A stretch of DNA of 64,000 nucleotides from Paracoccaceae bacterium (GCA_020425085.1 JAGQRW010000004.1:186001-250000); one strand, 5' to 3'; shown: positions 44,401 to 52,092, counted from the stretch's first letter. Numbers and translations: made by a program. Notes: generated by a model not told the origin, from the letters alone.

Positions 44401-46662
44401 GAACACAGCGAGGGGGTACCGCTTAGGGTTGACCTTGACGCCTACGCCAAGGGAAATCTTGAGGTTCTGGGCAGTTTCGAGCTGCCGCAAAATCTCAGGG
44501 ACCAGTTCAGCATCGCTGGCGGCACCGTCTGGTCGAACCTGTTGCCCGATACCGGCGACCGGGTGCTGGGCGATAGGTTCGGGTTCAACAATTTCGATCC
44601 TGTCGCGCTTGAAAACGGTATGAAACTCGATGCGATCCTGTTTGCGGGCGATGCCGAGGAAACCCTGTTTCGCGCGGTGATGGAACCGGTCGAGACCCTG
44701 CCAAAAGGCGGTCACCTGACACTGCCGCCGATCACCGTCCAGCCCTTTGTCACCAAAGAGGTTGAATTCAGGGCGCGCGCGACCGATGCGACGGGTCATG
44801 AAATCACCAGCGACAGTCTGGTCAAGGTAACTCTGGATGGCGAACCGATGAGCCTTTCGGCCGACACCTATTCGGCCCATGCGTCTTTCAGCGGGATGGC
44901 GCAGAAACTGAAACTTCGGGCGGAATATTCCATGGCTGAGGGGATCGCCTTCGTTGAACAGGACATCGGCATTGATACGATCGGCGATCTGATCGACCCC
45001 AAATCGCCCGCACCTTTTGAACTGCGCATCCCGGTCTATGTGCCTGGCTCGCTTCGGCTATCGGGCAGTTATGAAATCACCGCTGCCGAATTGTCCGACG
45101 AGACCCCGCCAGTTGACTATGCCATCGGTTTTCAGGGCGGCACCGTAATCGAAGAAAGGAAGGGCAACGAGGATAATCCGTTCCTGTTCGACCTTTCCTT
45201 TCCAGTCCGGGTTGGCGACAACCTGCTCGTCAACGCCCGTACCCGCATCGGAAGCGATGATCTGAAAGGTTCGGCGCAGGCACCGGCACCGCAACCCGGG
45301 CTGTCGCGCCCGGCCACGCTGGATCTGGGTGTGATCCGACTGGAACCCTTCCTTGATCTGATCGAGGTTCCCCGTCTGATCGGCATGGATATCAAAGAAG
45401 CCGAAAAACAATTTGAAAAACTTTTCAAATTTCAGGTTCATCGCATCAAGACCGCCCCGGAAAACTCCGACGTGGGGAAAATCCACGCCCAGGCCCCCCT
45501 GCCCCATGGCAAGGACAAACCCTCGCGGGTGCCGCGCGGGCTGACCATCAGCGTTGCGGTCTATCGTGGCAAGGAATTGCTGACGCTGCGCGATTACCGC
45601 ACCGAAGACCCGAAGGCGGCGCAGGCCGAACTGATCGGGCTTGGCGTCAGGGATGCGCAAACCATCGCCGCCCGCCGCGCCCAGCCAGACGAAACCGCGG
45701 GCAAGGTCATCCGCCAGTCGCCCCCCGCCGGAACCGAGATAGACGCCGCAACCGCAACGGTAATGCTCTATTACCTCGATCCGCCGCTGCTGGTTTCCGG
45801 TCGGGTGGTGCCGGACCCTGACCCTAAACCAGATCCCGTGGTGGAACCCGATCCCGATCCCGATCCGGTGGTGGATCATGAACCGGACACCGGCAGTGCC
45901 GATGGTCTGGTGCTTGCAGGTGGCTGGAATGGCCGCCTGAAGGTCGAACATATCAAATTGGTTGGTGTGCAAGAAGGCACAAGGATCGCGATCGACTGCG
46001 CCAGCATGGATCAATGCGCCGGTGACTGGGTCAGGAACATCACCCGCCTGCTGGACATCGAACTCGACAAACAGGAAGCGGCGAAAAAGGATGACAACGG
46101 CAATCCACTCGACCTCGGCGGCGCAGTCGGCGATGCAATCGCCGACGCGATGGGGATCGGCATCCTTCTGGGGATGGGTGTCGGCGGGGTGGTGGTCGTA
46201 GACATGATATTTGATGGCGTCGATTACGGCTTCATTATCTCGGAAACCGAAACCGGCGGCTACCATATGCAGTTTCCCGACAGCAGCCCCGAGATTGACG
46301 CAATCCTGAAACAGGCCAGAACCAGCCTTACCGACCGCGGCGGGTTGAAAATCAGCCTTCCGACCTACCCTTTGCCGAAAGGCGGTGGAGTCATGTCGTT
46401 TACCGGCCTGGTCGAACCCAGCGAAACCGGCGCCACCCTGACCCTGACCGCCAATATCAACACCCCGCCAAGCACCGCTGGGTCGGTGGATGTCACCGTT
46501 TCCGTGTCCGGAGATTTCACCGCCGGCGATGCCGCTATGGAACCACTGGCACCAAAGATCGCCGCAGACGTCAAGGCACGCTTTTCCAATCCCGATCCGA
46601 AACTTGAGAAATACATGGCGGGATTTGAGAAGATCAAGAAACGGCTGGAAAAAGACGACTGA
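38482..46662 (+). CDS. Giant exported protein (2726 aa) with PASTA-like repeats
   Basis: A 2726-aa single frame, very large for this kind of genome. A signal peptide comes first (IGFLLLFAPLAALAAEF, to about residue 35). Residues about 40-1560 look mainly helical with no recognised domain. A Pro/Ala-rich linker follows (GGDAPTPPAADAAS), then beta-rich segments to about 2290 that resemble Ig-like domains. Two PASTA-like repeats lie at about 2293-2435 (EVPRLIGMDIKEAEKQFEK and DPKAAQAELIGLGV, each ending in a P-x-G-type turn such as SPPAGTEID). A PDPDP-rich linker (about 2442-2470) leads to a C-terminal domain with a glycine-rich hydrophobic stretch (GIGILLGMGVGGVVVVDMIF). Start TTG 38482 is supported by AAGGAAGG 8 bases upstream; no ATG or GTG fits the signal peptide better. 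PASTA modules bind peptidoglycan fragments in kinases and PBPs; here an exported wall-associated scaffold is inferred. Confidence 0.78.
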   Translation: MAEAKRQRGVWRSRLSGLVIGFLLLFAPLAALAAEFEIFAAIPAREAPTDFEAALKRQNYLKEGQTLADLPAEYQAAIRAISNAETSPSMATAVALLAHFPTLSADKADALRLALIREAKAAFLMADAAKYELILETNKRVHAKEKSLGDGRGIELSLRVGSTGARFAEWQAWVKAERPMSGKWKFTDPTDPKRIVEFDGMPGDAKYLETKLNKADDDVSNWATKAMRDADPLANELVNGARADEEFARLTAKHLSQLPEEMKANLPGGKARLEPKVMKVEFLSPTQMVGIMGDKTLRANKGWNVPIDLTAPDKLNFLGAWVLAHSEKYNGLYAEEQLHAYGMAKGYVSEDPERPLAPETTRTYAQSATEGELKDIVGSNIFPTGIKDPFGWMATNYRQIFVTHKGDLDSVAKYTERMIDWWKNVNLPIKELKKLARDAPGVDPAIADDFDALETLARKIRNAKTAEEKATAIKDGGGKDVALARLKGLNKLMMITGQRKHLEQWTGSLKQLMQEDIAKRTLQERIEKPLTFEVLLNEAERRKQDNAPKNDPYIAFLTTLDAYTNGYANLPEDVARDMAKDIAQFIDSDLLKADGAGQVSAEMRMNLLPVIEESARRAREVGSDLQADADGLRRFSELATSDLGKAISQKLVDLNEPDLHGYLRKLQLGKITRRQVRLLRETDGGWPKLQVVDEIWRPADIGDDLKRMMWLGENLGWTDATFAHRLAAYFNGPDYRVPTDPGVKPSDRRSYADDAMDAFLGFTRLFDPAASTVRFVRLEGPDGEPVVRQLRGSHFADATLNMGLITFEHTLRGAEGLQKMWGLKGDIESLTTFAKTLHALSVASPDMDQAAKAKMLATLAAESYGSFSAIVQNFGNEQWQDWMERNMGKGSTVLGKAGGTVGALLSNAGDSFQTPESKEALFGAIVTDLLVVWQPQVATVMALNAMYSAGKAYLVTEGAKADMIDLLVKNGVWEFPSDGSPPKLLKVYLGGKVINDDAKARAEQCKLRSTSAFAPKEKPNPEPVGLHRLVKFVKGIPEAGVPLCRKIENSTCEPEHGRLVIPREAALALFDASPQKSSDPILTAIKDTIDARVGWENLDFIRRAISWDDGSKWTAERLKTLEIEPPTPEDSSFLIRGKVRIDLKQSDFSNRPRDINKMQIHQVLWGDMSKGSRRMVGYMASEYWVRRQYLIECVMLDPWIQAAGRKAQKDDYKGIDIGDVAGRLADLDRRMRALDQKVWPMIAPSHQPFPISADAPQYPADQQLALYDHYLKATHNIRADLRDLIKFFEGEQTPENLPMKLIERAWARQNAGVPVDTSSYSSFFSAMRVDTTRGMASSASLLQTRVENLLGDAADMVVKYEDGLDNAMKQIAATRKYVAFANGYDIAPVHVALLPIDSYQPPEGGKYGEVEDHLFPKGGWHEAGLFEQSAENALLASFADWSTAGDGTMGARLREWHNGYEQVRVDARNELAETLAPHKKSLVEEMTSGAEIRFNDSTRPFETMLATQTADLADAHPIFPRILRQIFQVHKISLANARKDRLFGPETIRIAGAFKTDVAAKPAKTESGGDAPTPPAADAASRNVIDLDAFSAAFLIAANRLQDRADNLFKIDITRPDPPYKVSESLEVKYKAEPFKGETDPLISDDDIRAWTDQVYWEIARDTSPGQIILPPPSGDPDAPVVFLGPENLPDLSDPASAVTEATPELLRCDASRSDPKYEAVVAVIQALADKDRGAKIPLISPGNFRLRATALGKYRTPLARRTIAVEIVPMELRGRLIITGGEVDTATGQRVLVQVNEPDLPNFDGTLASFHPIIPLYKSGLFRSQLCGALSPFLLVGDQPPPGVIGAETAANDLIAEAMFIPGARAAQSALKKSDKVRGAYIEPGVIGLRQPLEILLDAGQAVPVRVVVHDASDREIAPDRSEIIVGETRVEGTGPISLDIIDGETLSATASLAVLGGSVEGQSAPLAFSVREHSEGVPLRVDLDAYAKGNLEVLGSFELPQNLRDQFSIAGGTVWSNLLPDTGDRVLGDRFGFNNFDPVALENGMKLDAILFAGDAEETLFRAVMEPVETLPKGGHLTLPPITVQPFVTKEVEFRARATDATGHEITSDSLVKVTLDGEPMSLSADTYSAHASFSGMAQKLKLRAEYSMAEGIAFVEQDIGIDTIGDLIDPKSPAPFELRIPVYVPGSLRLSGSYEITAAELSDETPPVDYAIGFQGGTVIEERKGNEDNPFLFDLSFPVRVGDNLLVNARTRIGSDDLKGSAQAPAPQPGLSRPATLDLGVIRLEPFLDLIEVPRLIGMDIKEAEKQFEKLFKFQVHRIKTAPENSDVGKIHAQAPLPHGKDKPSRVPRGLTISVAVYRGKELLTLRDYRTEDPKAAQAELIGLGVRDAQTIAARRAQPDETAGKVIRQSPPAGTEIDAATATVMLYYLDPPLLVSGRVVPDPDPKPDPVVEPDPDPDPVVDHEPDTGSADGLVLAGGWNGRLKVEHIKLVGVQEGTRIAIDCASMDQCAGDWVRNITRLLDIELDKQEAAKKDDNGNPLDLGGAVGDAIADAMGIGILLGMGVGGVVVVDMIFDGVDYGFIISETETGGYHMQFPDSSPEIDAILKQARTSLTDRGGLKISLPTYPLPKGGGVMSFTGLVEPSETGATLTLTANINTPPSTAGSVDVTVSVSGDFTAGDAAMEPLAPKIAADVKARFSNPDPKLEKYMAGFEKIKKRLEKDD

Positions 46663-47025
46663 TCGCGCGAAGGCAGGTCAGGCAATCGACTGGCGAAAGT
46701 GACGGGCGACCCTGGATTTGAATTTAGCATGATTTTCAAAGTGGGCATCACTGACATAATCCGGCTATTTTGTATGGATTTTGCGCAAGAGGACTGAACT
46801 TTCCACGCCGCTCCAGGGACTTAAATGGCAGGCGCACTCTATCGAAAGTATCGGTCTCCTTCACTTGCGAAGCCGTCGTTCATCAAAATGGCAGCGAAAG
46901 TGTGCTTTGAGCCCAAACTACCGCATTTCTGCAATGTAGCGAATGTCTGCTGTGATAGTTGAGGGCAATGCTAAAAACTCCAATTGGTCCGGAGGGTAAA
47001 TTCCCTTTCTTGGACACTTGTCGCT
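46663..47025. other. 363-base gap at the left end of the tRNA-Tyr islet
   Basis: Lower GC than the upstream giant gene and without a supportable gene. It contains the tRNA-end-like sequence at 46704-46722 and the 3' flank of the convergent oxidoreductase gene. Confidence 0.5.
46704..46722 (-). repeat. Degenerate copy of the tRNA-Tyr 3' end (possible attachment-site remnant)
   Basis: GGGCGACCCTGGA (46704-46716) is identical to the first 13 bases of the reverse-complemented tRNA-Tyr 3' half at 48883-48895, and 17 of the first 19 positions agree. Orientation is direct with respect to the tRNA. This is the arrangement left when an element enters a tRNA 3' end, with the element lying between the two copies. 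The match is short and decayed, so chance or loss of another tRNA are alternatives. Confidence 0.5.
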
Positions 47026-48105
47026 TCAGGTCCGATTCAGCATCTTCCGATATCTGGGTACAAACAGATCCTTGCCCTTCATGAGGCGTGTAATCGTATC
47101 TCCGGCGGTGAAAATAACGAGGTAAGAATTTCCTTTCTGCGGCCCCAAGGGGACTAAGAAAGGCGCTTTGCTCCACGGCTTGTATTTGGCCATTTCCTCG
47201 ACCTTTTTGCCATTGATCAGCGATGTCAGCATCTTTTCCATCCAAGGCGTTTGGCGGCTGACAGCGACGATTGTCATCGCATCACCGGCCTCTGCCACAT
47301 CTCCGGCCGCAAAGACATTCGGCAGGTCAGAAGGGCGCAACCACGGGTCAGTTTTGACCCTATTGGCAGCGCCCTTGGTGATACCGGGCAGCGTCTCAAA
47401 AATGGTCGACCTGGCTCGGGACCCGATGACCGGGAAGATCAGATCGGCGGCAATTCTGTCACCGTTACTCAATTGAAGCTCCCCGGCATAAGGCTCGGTC
47501 ATGCTCTCAAGGTTTTCGGCACGCGCGCCAAAGATCGTCGTCACGCCAGCATTATTGAGTTTACCTTGCAGGGCTGTCCCAAGTTTTGAAGGCATAGTCG
47601 GGAACAGTGACGGTTCTGAAGAAAGCAACGTGACCTTCTTATCCGGCATGAAATGCGCAATCTCGCCAGCCAATTCTGTCCCGACCGCACCCGCACCAAC
47701 AATGGCCACGCTCTGCGCGGCTTCCAGCATCGCGTGGATACGCGCGCTGTCCGCGCGAAAGGCTTCGATGCTATCATTTGCAGGCTTAAACGGCATCGCA
47801 TTGTCAGAGCCTGTCGCGACAACGATGTAATCGCCAAGTACTTCGGTTCCGTCTTCTAGGGTGACGCCTGCGGCACTAACACTTTTGGCACGTGCGCGCA
47901 CGACCTGACCGTTCTTGAGCAAATCATCATAGGGGATCAACCCTTGATCCAGAACTTGCGGATCGACAACCGAGCGGATCATGGCAGGGGCATGGACAAA
48001 ATGGCTGCGAGGTTCAATCAGCGTTACTTCGGCCTTGTCGTCCAACGCCCTGGCCAGTTGTACGCCAACATAGCCTCCACCGATGATAATTATTCGTTTT
48101 GTCAT
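47026..48105 (-). CDS. NAD(P)/FAD-dependent oxidoreductase (NDH-2/FSP1-like)
   Basis: A 359-aa pyridine nucleotide-disulfide oxidoreductase-fold flavoprotein. The FAD dinucleotide motif opens the protein (RIIIIGGGYVGVQLARAL), the NAD(P) motif is at about 150 (VAIVGAGAVGTELAGEIA), and the second FAD contact is FAAGDVAEAG. The length and lack of redox cysteines fit the FSP1/AIF-like and NDH-2-like branch, which oxidises NAD(P)H and reduces quinones. No membrane anchor is obvious. ATG 48105 is used because the glycine-rich motif begins there; the frame runs to 48264 upstream. It diverges from a MerR-type gene 109 bases away, which is likely its regulator. Confidence 0.87.
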   Translation of the reverse strand: MTKRIIIIGGGYVGVQLARALDDKAEVTLIEPRSHFVHAPAMIRSVVDPQVLDQGLIPYDDLLKNGQVVRARAKSVSAAGVTLEDGTEVLGDYIVVATGSDNAMPFKPANDSIEAFRADSARIHAMLEAAQSVAIVGAGAVGTELAGEIAHFMPDKKVTLLSSEPSLFPTMPSKLGTALQGKLNNAGVTTIFGARAENLESMTEPYAGELQLSNGDRIAADLIFPVIGSRARSTIFETLPGITKGAANRVKTDPWLRPSDLPNVFAAGDVAEAGDAMTIVAVSRQTPWMEKMLTSLINGKKVEEMAKYKPWSKAPFLVPLGPQKGNSYLVIFTAGDTITRLMKGKDLFVPRYRKMLNRT

Positions 48106-48214
48106 GTGCGATGTCCTGATGCCCAAAGTAATTGCAATTTCATGCCCTTGGTCGCATATAAAACGAAGTGGAAATAAAAACAATAGACCATTGTCCATGG
48201 TTGAGGAATTAACA

Positions 48215-48553
48215 ATGCGTATTGGCGAACTTGCACAGAAATCCGGCTTCAGTCGGGACACCATCCGGTTTTACGAGCAAAACGGTCTCATCACCTCAAC
48301 CGTTGGGGACAGCGAGACGAATAGTTACCGCAACTACAAAAACGACTGCCTTGTCTGGCTTAAGTTTTTCGCGGGTGCACGAGAAGCAGGCATGTCAGTC
48401 GCTGACCTTCGCTCAATTGTGGAGGCCACTGCAGAGAGTTGCGACCGCGAGGTCGCGCGCGCCGTCATCCAACGTAAAATCGAAGAGTTGAAAGAGCGGG
48501 CAGATCAGATTGGAAATGCAGTCCGGTTTCTGGAGAACACTTTGTCTGGGTAA
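48215..48553 (+). CDS. MerR-family transcriptional regulator
   Basis: A short MerR protein of 112 aa. The winged helix is at the start (MRIGELAQKSGFSRDTIRFYEQNGLI), followed by the second helix pair ARVWLKFFAGAREAGMS-like region (LKFFAGAREAGMSVADLRSI) and a C-terminal coiled coil (VIQRKIEELKERADQIGNAV). It has two cysteines: C348-like numbering is not meaningful here, but they lie in KNDCLVW and AESCDRE, so thiol sensing is possible; there is no long effector domain. GAGG lies 8 bases before ATG 48215. It faces the FAD oxidoreductase gene, and the gap contains a perfect 10-bp palindrome AATTGCAATT (48130-48139), a candidate operator core. Confidence 0.87.
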   Translation: MRIGELAQKSGFSRDTIRFYEQNGLITSTVGDSETNSYRNYKNDCLVWLKFFAGAREAGMSVADLRSIVEATAESCDREVARAVIQRKIEELKERADQIGNAVRFLENTLSG

Positions 48554-48878
48554 GGATAAACAACCTACTGTCTTGATAGAAATTCACAGCGAGCGTTTGA
48601 TTTCCTCACGGAGCGCTTTACGCTGTACTTTCGGCCTGAATAAAGCCGTCATTAGTCGAGAACTATCCAAGGTCGGCATTGTCCCGTATAGCTGACTTGG
48701 CATTAATGTGACCCAATTTCTGTTGAACCTCACCGAGTGCTAGGAAACCCACGACTACGCTCAACTGAACCCAATAAACTGCGGTCCTTGTAATCGCCTT
48801 GAAGACATCACAGAATCAAGAGACGGCATTCAATACGTCTTGATAGATTTTATTGACAATTTTCTGATATTTGGAAAA
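48554..48878. other. 325-base AT-rich gap
   Basis: Lies between merR and tRNA-Tyr. Reading on the reverse strand gives only a short frame (about 30 codons, containing FRPKVQRKALREEIKRSL) that could be the end of a decayed gene. No intact integrase, transposase or inverted repeats are visible. Confidence 0.5.
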
Positions 48879-48962
48879 TGGTGGGCGACCCTGGAATCGA
48901 ACCAGGCGTGGGTCACCCCGGCGGAGTTACAGTCCGCTGCCGCACCTTGCAGCCCGTCGCCC
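48879..48962 (-). tRNA. tRNA-Tyr (anticodon GTA)
   Basis: Reverse strand: acceptor GGGCGAC/GTCGCCC, discriminator A and encoded CCA. The anticodon stem GCGGA/TCCGC encloses CTGTAAC, giving GTA, tyrosine. The long variable arm and the T-arm CCTGGTTCGATTCCAGG are present. Its 3' end faces the oxidoreductase-MerR islet to the left. Confidence 0.95.
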
Positions 48963-49108
48963 GTTCTTTGACAGGCACCTGGCCCGCTTCTGAACAGGCG
49001 TGTGGATACTTAGCCTGCTGCCTCAGGTCAACAGGAAAATCCCGGCCCGGCTTGTCTTTGCCCTGCCTGCGTGCCATTCAACGTGCTGGATTGACAACAG
49101 GTGTGCCG

Positions 49109-49924
49109 ATGGCCCCCCGCAACAAGAAAAAGCCGCTTTGGGTGGTGGAAAAGGAAAAGGCGCAAAAGGGTGGCCCGCCTGATGGTTTCTGGCTGTTTGG
49201 TCTGCATGCCGTCCGCGACGCCCTTCGCAATCCGATGCGTGAAAAACGGCGCCTGGTGGTGACCAGGAACGCCCATGACAAGCTGGCCGAGGATATTGCC
49301 GCCTCGGGCATCACGCCGGAACTGACCGAACCGCGCGACTTCAAACTGCCGCTTGATCCGCAATCGGTGCATCAGGGGGCGGCGGTCGAGGTGATGCCGC
49401 TGGTCTGGGGCTCGGTCTCGGAAATCTGCGCCATCCGGGGCGATGCACCGCTGGTGTTGCTGCTGGATCGGGTGACGGATCCGCATAACGTCGGCGCCAT
49501 CCTGCGCTCGGCCGAGGTGTTCGGGGCAAGGGCGGTGATTGCGCCGCAGCGTCATTCGGCACCGGAAACCGGGGCGCTGGCGAAAACTGCCTCGGGCGCG
49601 TTGGAACGCCAGCCATATCTGAGGATCGGCAACCTGGCCAATGCCATGCGGGCGTTGAAAGAGATGGGGTATTTCCTGATCGCACTTGATGGTGAGGCCG
49701 ATGAAACCCTGGATCAGGTGCTGGACAAACTGCCGCCGGTGGCCATCGCGCTGGTACTGGGGGCCGAGGGACCGGGGCTTAGGCATCTGACGCGCGAAAC
49801 CTGTCACGCGACGGCGCGCATCCGCTTTGCCGGGGATTTCGGCTCGCTCAACGTTTCCAATGCGGCGGCGGTTGGTCTATATGAGGTGGCAAGGCGGCGG
49901 GTGCCGGGGGATCAGGCAGGCTGA
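49109..49924 (+). CDS. rlmB: 23S rRNA (guanosine-2'-O)-methyltransferase RlmB-like (TrmH family)
   Basis: SPOUT-class RNA ribose methyltransferase of 271 aa. The N-terminal substrate domain carries FWLFGLHAVRDALRNPMREK. The knotted catalytic domain has motif 1 LLLDRVTDPHNVGAILRSAE, motif 2 IALVLGAEGPGLR and motif 3 GSLNVSNAAAVGLYE. RlmB methylates the G2251 position of 23S rRNA in E. coli; an orthologous role is inferred from the N-terminal domain. The N-terminus has a lysine-rich extension (MAPRNKKKPLWVVEKEKAQK). ATG 49109 is chosen; the frame extends back through the tRNA-Tyr gene, which cannot be coding. Confidence 0.9.
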   Translation: MAPRNKKKPLWVVEKEKAQKGGPPDGFWLFGLHAVRDALRNPMREKRRLVVTRNAHDKLAEDIAASGITPELTEPRDFKLPLDPQSVHQGAAVEVMPLVWGSVSEICAIRGDAPLVLLLDRVTDPHNVGAILRSAEVFGARAVIAPQRHSAPETGALAKTASGALERQPYLRIGNLANAMRALKEMGYFLIALDGEADETLDQVLDKLPPVAIALVLGAEGPGLRHLTRETCHATARIRFAGDFGSLNVSNAAAVGLYEVARRRVPGDQAG

Positions 49925-50015
49925 TCAATTCCCATCATCAAACAAAGTCACACAAAGTTTACCACATCTTCAAAAGAATCAGCGCAATATTAAATACCAA
50001 TACGGAGGCGTGGAC

Positions 50016-50126
50016 ATGGAACATCGCGCCCCCTCATCACTGTCCCTCGTTCCGCACTTGCGCCCGTTGCCCCGCTTCGGGCGCCTTTTTATGCGGGGTT
50101 TGCAGCGGGCTGATCCAGCAATCTGA
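50016..50126 (+). CDS. Possible 36-residue small ORF with good ribosome site
   Basis: ATG 50016 has GGAGG (50004-50008) 7 bases upstream and reads 36 codons to a TGA (MEHRAPSSLSLVPHL to end RADPAI). The strong terminator hairpin at 50060-50090 lies inside the frame, so an mRNA covering the entire ORF would need read-through. It may instead be a leader peptide, or the ribosome site may belong to a small RNA. No homology is recognised. Confidence 0.25.
   Translation: MEHRAPSSLSLVPHLRPLPRFGRLFMRGLQRADPAI
50060..50090 (+). terminator. Rho-independent terminator
   Basis: GCGCCCG (50060-50066) pairs with CGGGCGC (50078-50084) around an 11-base loop and is followed by CTTTTT. It lies 136 bases after rlmB and may end that transcript or a small RNA from the interval 49925-50059. 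Confidence 0.85.
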
Positions 50127-50193
50127 TCTCCAACCGATGCGGACACAGCTTTAGCGATTGCGCGCTTTGCCATGGCCCTGCTAGAAATCGCAT

Positions 50194-50673
50194 ATGACCA
50201 CCACCCCTTCAGACGACCTGTTGCGAAAGATCCTTGGCGAAAGCCGGGTTTTTGCCTGTGTCGGGGTGTCGATGAACCCGGTCAGGCCATCCTATTTCGT
50301 GGCCCGTTACCTGTCGTTGCGCGGTTATCGGGTGATTCCGGTCAATCCCGGCAATGCCGGCAAGATGCTGTTTGGCGAGGAAATCCGCGCCGATCTGAAA
50401 TCCATCCCGCCCGATATCAAGGTAGATGTGGTCGATATCTTTCGCCGATCCGAACATGTGCCGCCGATCGTCGATCAGGCGATTGAACATCTGAACGGGC
50501 TGAAAACCATCTGGATGCAGATCGGCGTGATCAATGCCGACGCCGCTGCCACCGCCACGGCAGCCGGTCTTCAGGTGATCCAGAACCACTGCCCCAAGAT
50601 CGAATACCAGCGGTTGTTCGGCGAATTGCGCATGGGCGGGTTCAACACTGGCATCGTTTCTTCCAGGCTCTGA
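50194..50673 (+). CDS. CoA-binding domain protein (YccU-like)
   Basis: A 159-aa protein consisting of a single Rossmann-type CoA-binding domain like E. coli YccU. It shows FACVGVSMNPVRPSYFVARYL, then GYRVIPVNPGNAGKMLFGEE, VDIFRRSEHVPPIVDQAI and the end NHCPKIEYQRLF. The fold is that of succinyl-CoA synthetase alpha and of GNAT-acyl-CoA synthetases, here alone; the role is unknown. Upstream of the sulfhydrylase gene on the same strand by 106 bases, which in several alphaproteobacteria is a recurring neighbourhood as I recall. Confidence 0.88.
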   Translation: MTTTPSDDLLRKILGESRVFACVGVSMNPVRPSYFVARYLSLRGYRVIPVNPGNAGKMLFGEEIRADLKSIPPDIKVDVVDIFRRSEHVPPIVDQAIEHLNGLKTIWMQIGVINADAAATATAAGLQVIQNHCPKIEYQRLFGELRMGGFNTGIVSSRL

Positions 50674-50779
50674 TCCGCCCCGGAACACCGGGCTTTGGCA
50701 ACGATATCCCTTGTCGACCCTTGTGCTGCCCAGCCTGAGATCCTAGTAAAGCTGAACCAACCAACAAAAGGAAATACCC

Positions 50780-52072
50780 ATGCCCGACGGCCAGAAATTC
50801 GGTTTTGACACTTTGCAAATCCACGCCGGTGCGCGGCCAGACCCGGCAACCGGCGCGCGGCAGGTGCCGATCTATCAGACCACCGCCTATGTTTTCCGCG
50901 ACGCCGATCATGCGGCGGCCTTGTTCAACCTTCAGGAGGTTGGCTATATCTATTCGCGCCTTACCAACCCGACGATTGCCGCCTTGCAGGAACGCGTGGC
51001 CACGCTGGAGGGTGGCGTCGGCGCGGTATGCTGTTCGTCGGGCCATGCCGCACAGATCATGGCACTGTTTCCGCTGATGGGGCCGGGGCTGAACCTTGTC
51101 GCCTCGACCCGGCTTTATGGCGGCTCGATCACCCAGCTCAGCCAGACCATCCGCCGTTTTGGCTGGACCGCGAAATTCGTTGATTTCGATGATCTCGATG
51201 CAGTCAGGGCAGCTTGTGACGAAAATACCCGGGCGATTTTCTGCGAAAGCATCGCCAATCCTGGCGGCTATGTCACCGATCTGGATGCGATTGCGAAAAT
51301 TGCCGATGACGAAGGCGTGCCGCTGATTGTCGATAACACCTCGGCCACGCCCTATCTTTGTCGCCCGATTGAACATGGCGCCACGCTGGTGGTACATTCG
51401 ATGACCAAATACCTGACCGGCAACGGCACGGTGATGGGTGGCGTGGTGGTGGACAGCGGTAATTTCGACTGGTCCGCCAGCGACAAGTTCCCCTCGCTTT
51501 CAGCGCCGGAACCGGCCTATCACGGCCTGAAATTCCACGAGACGTTCGGCAATCTCGCCTTTACCTTTCACGGCATCGCCATCGGCCTGCGCGACCTTGG
51601 CATGACGCTGAACCCACAGGCGGCGCATTACACCTTGATGGGGATCGAGACGCTGTCGCTGCGAATGCAGAAACACGTTGAAAACGCCGAAACGGTCGCC
51701 AAGTGGCTGGAGGCCGACCCAAGGATCGCGGCAGTCACCTATGCCGGGCTGGCATCCTCGCCCTATGCCGAGCGGGCCAAAAGGGTCTATCCCAAAGGGG
51801 CTGGTGCCCTGTTTACCATCGCGGTCAAGGGCGGGTATGAGGCGTGTGTCAAACTGGTCGACAGCCTTGAGATATTCAGCCATGTCGCCAACCTTGGCGA
51901 TACCCGTTCGCTGGTGATCCATGCAGCATCAACCACCCACCGGCAGTTGACCGAGGTGCAACAAGTGGCGGCAGGTGCCGGCCCGAATGTGGTCAGGATA
52001 TCCATCGGTACCGAAGACCCGGCCGATCTGATCAACGATCTTGATCAGGCATTGGCCAAAGCCGTCGGCTAG
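50780..52072 (+). CDS. metY: O-acetylhomoserine sulfhydrylase-type PLP enzyme
   Basis: A 430-aa Cys/Met-metabolism PLP enzyme. Segments in order: [40 protein letters not shown], the substrate loop [14 protein letters not shown], the cofactor aspartate in [14 protein letters not shown], and the PLP lysine K210 in [13 protein letters not shown]. The length and the long insertion after NFDWS fit O-acetylhomoserine aminocarboxypropyltransferase, which joins sulfide to O-acetylhomoserine to give homocysteine, rather than the shorter cystathionine gamma-synthase. An AAAGGA site precedes the ATG by 9 bases. A hairpin follows 21 bases after the stop. I looked for a SAM riboswitch upstream and did not see one. 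Confidence 0.9.
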   Translation: MPDGQKFGFDTLQIHAGARPDPATGARQVPIYQTTAYVFRDADHAAALFNLQEVGYIYSRLTNPTIAALQERVATLEGGVGAVCCSSGHAAQIMALFPLMGPGLNLVASTRLYGGSITQLSQTIRRFGWTAKFVDFDDLDAVRAACDENTRAIFCESIANPGGYVTDLDAIAKIADDEGVPLIVDNTSATPYLCRPIEHGATLVVHSMTKYLTGNGTVMGGVVVDSGNFDWSASDKFPSLSAPEPAYHGLKFHETFGNLAFTFHGIAIGLRDLGMTLNPQAAHYTLMGIETLSLRMQKHVENAETVAKWLEADPRIAAVTYAGLASSPYAERAKRVYPKGAGALFTIAVKGGYEACVKLVDSLEIFSHVANLGDTRSLVIHAASTTHRQLTEVQQVAAGAGPNVVRISIGTEDPADLINDLDQALAKAVG

Positions 52073-52092
52073 GGCCGGAACCGATTGCCCGA

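Noticed and set aside
48878-49108. N-terminal extension of the RlmB frame back to 48878
   Set aside because: The extension would read through the tRNA-Tyr gene; the conserved protein begins at ATG 49109.
50674-50779. SAM-type riboswitch upstream of the sulfhydrylase gene
   Set aside because: A TAAAGCTGAA stretch recalls part of the SAM-II consensus, but I could not form the P1 stem and pseudoknot with conserved loop bases.
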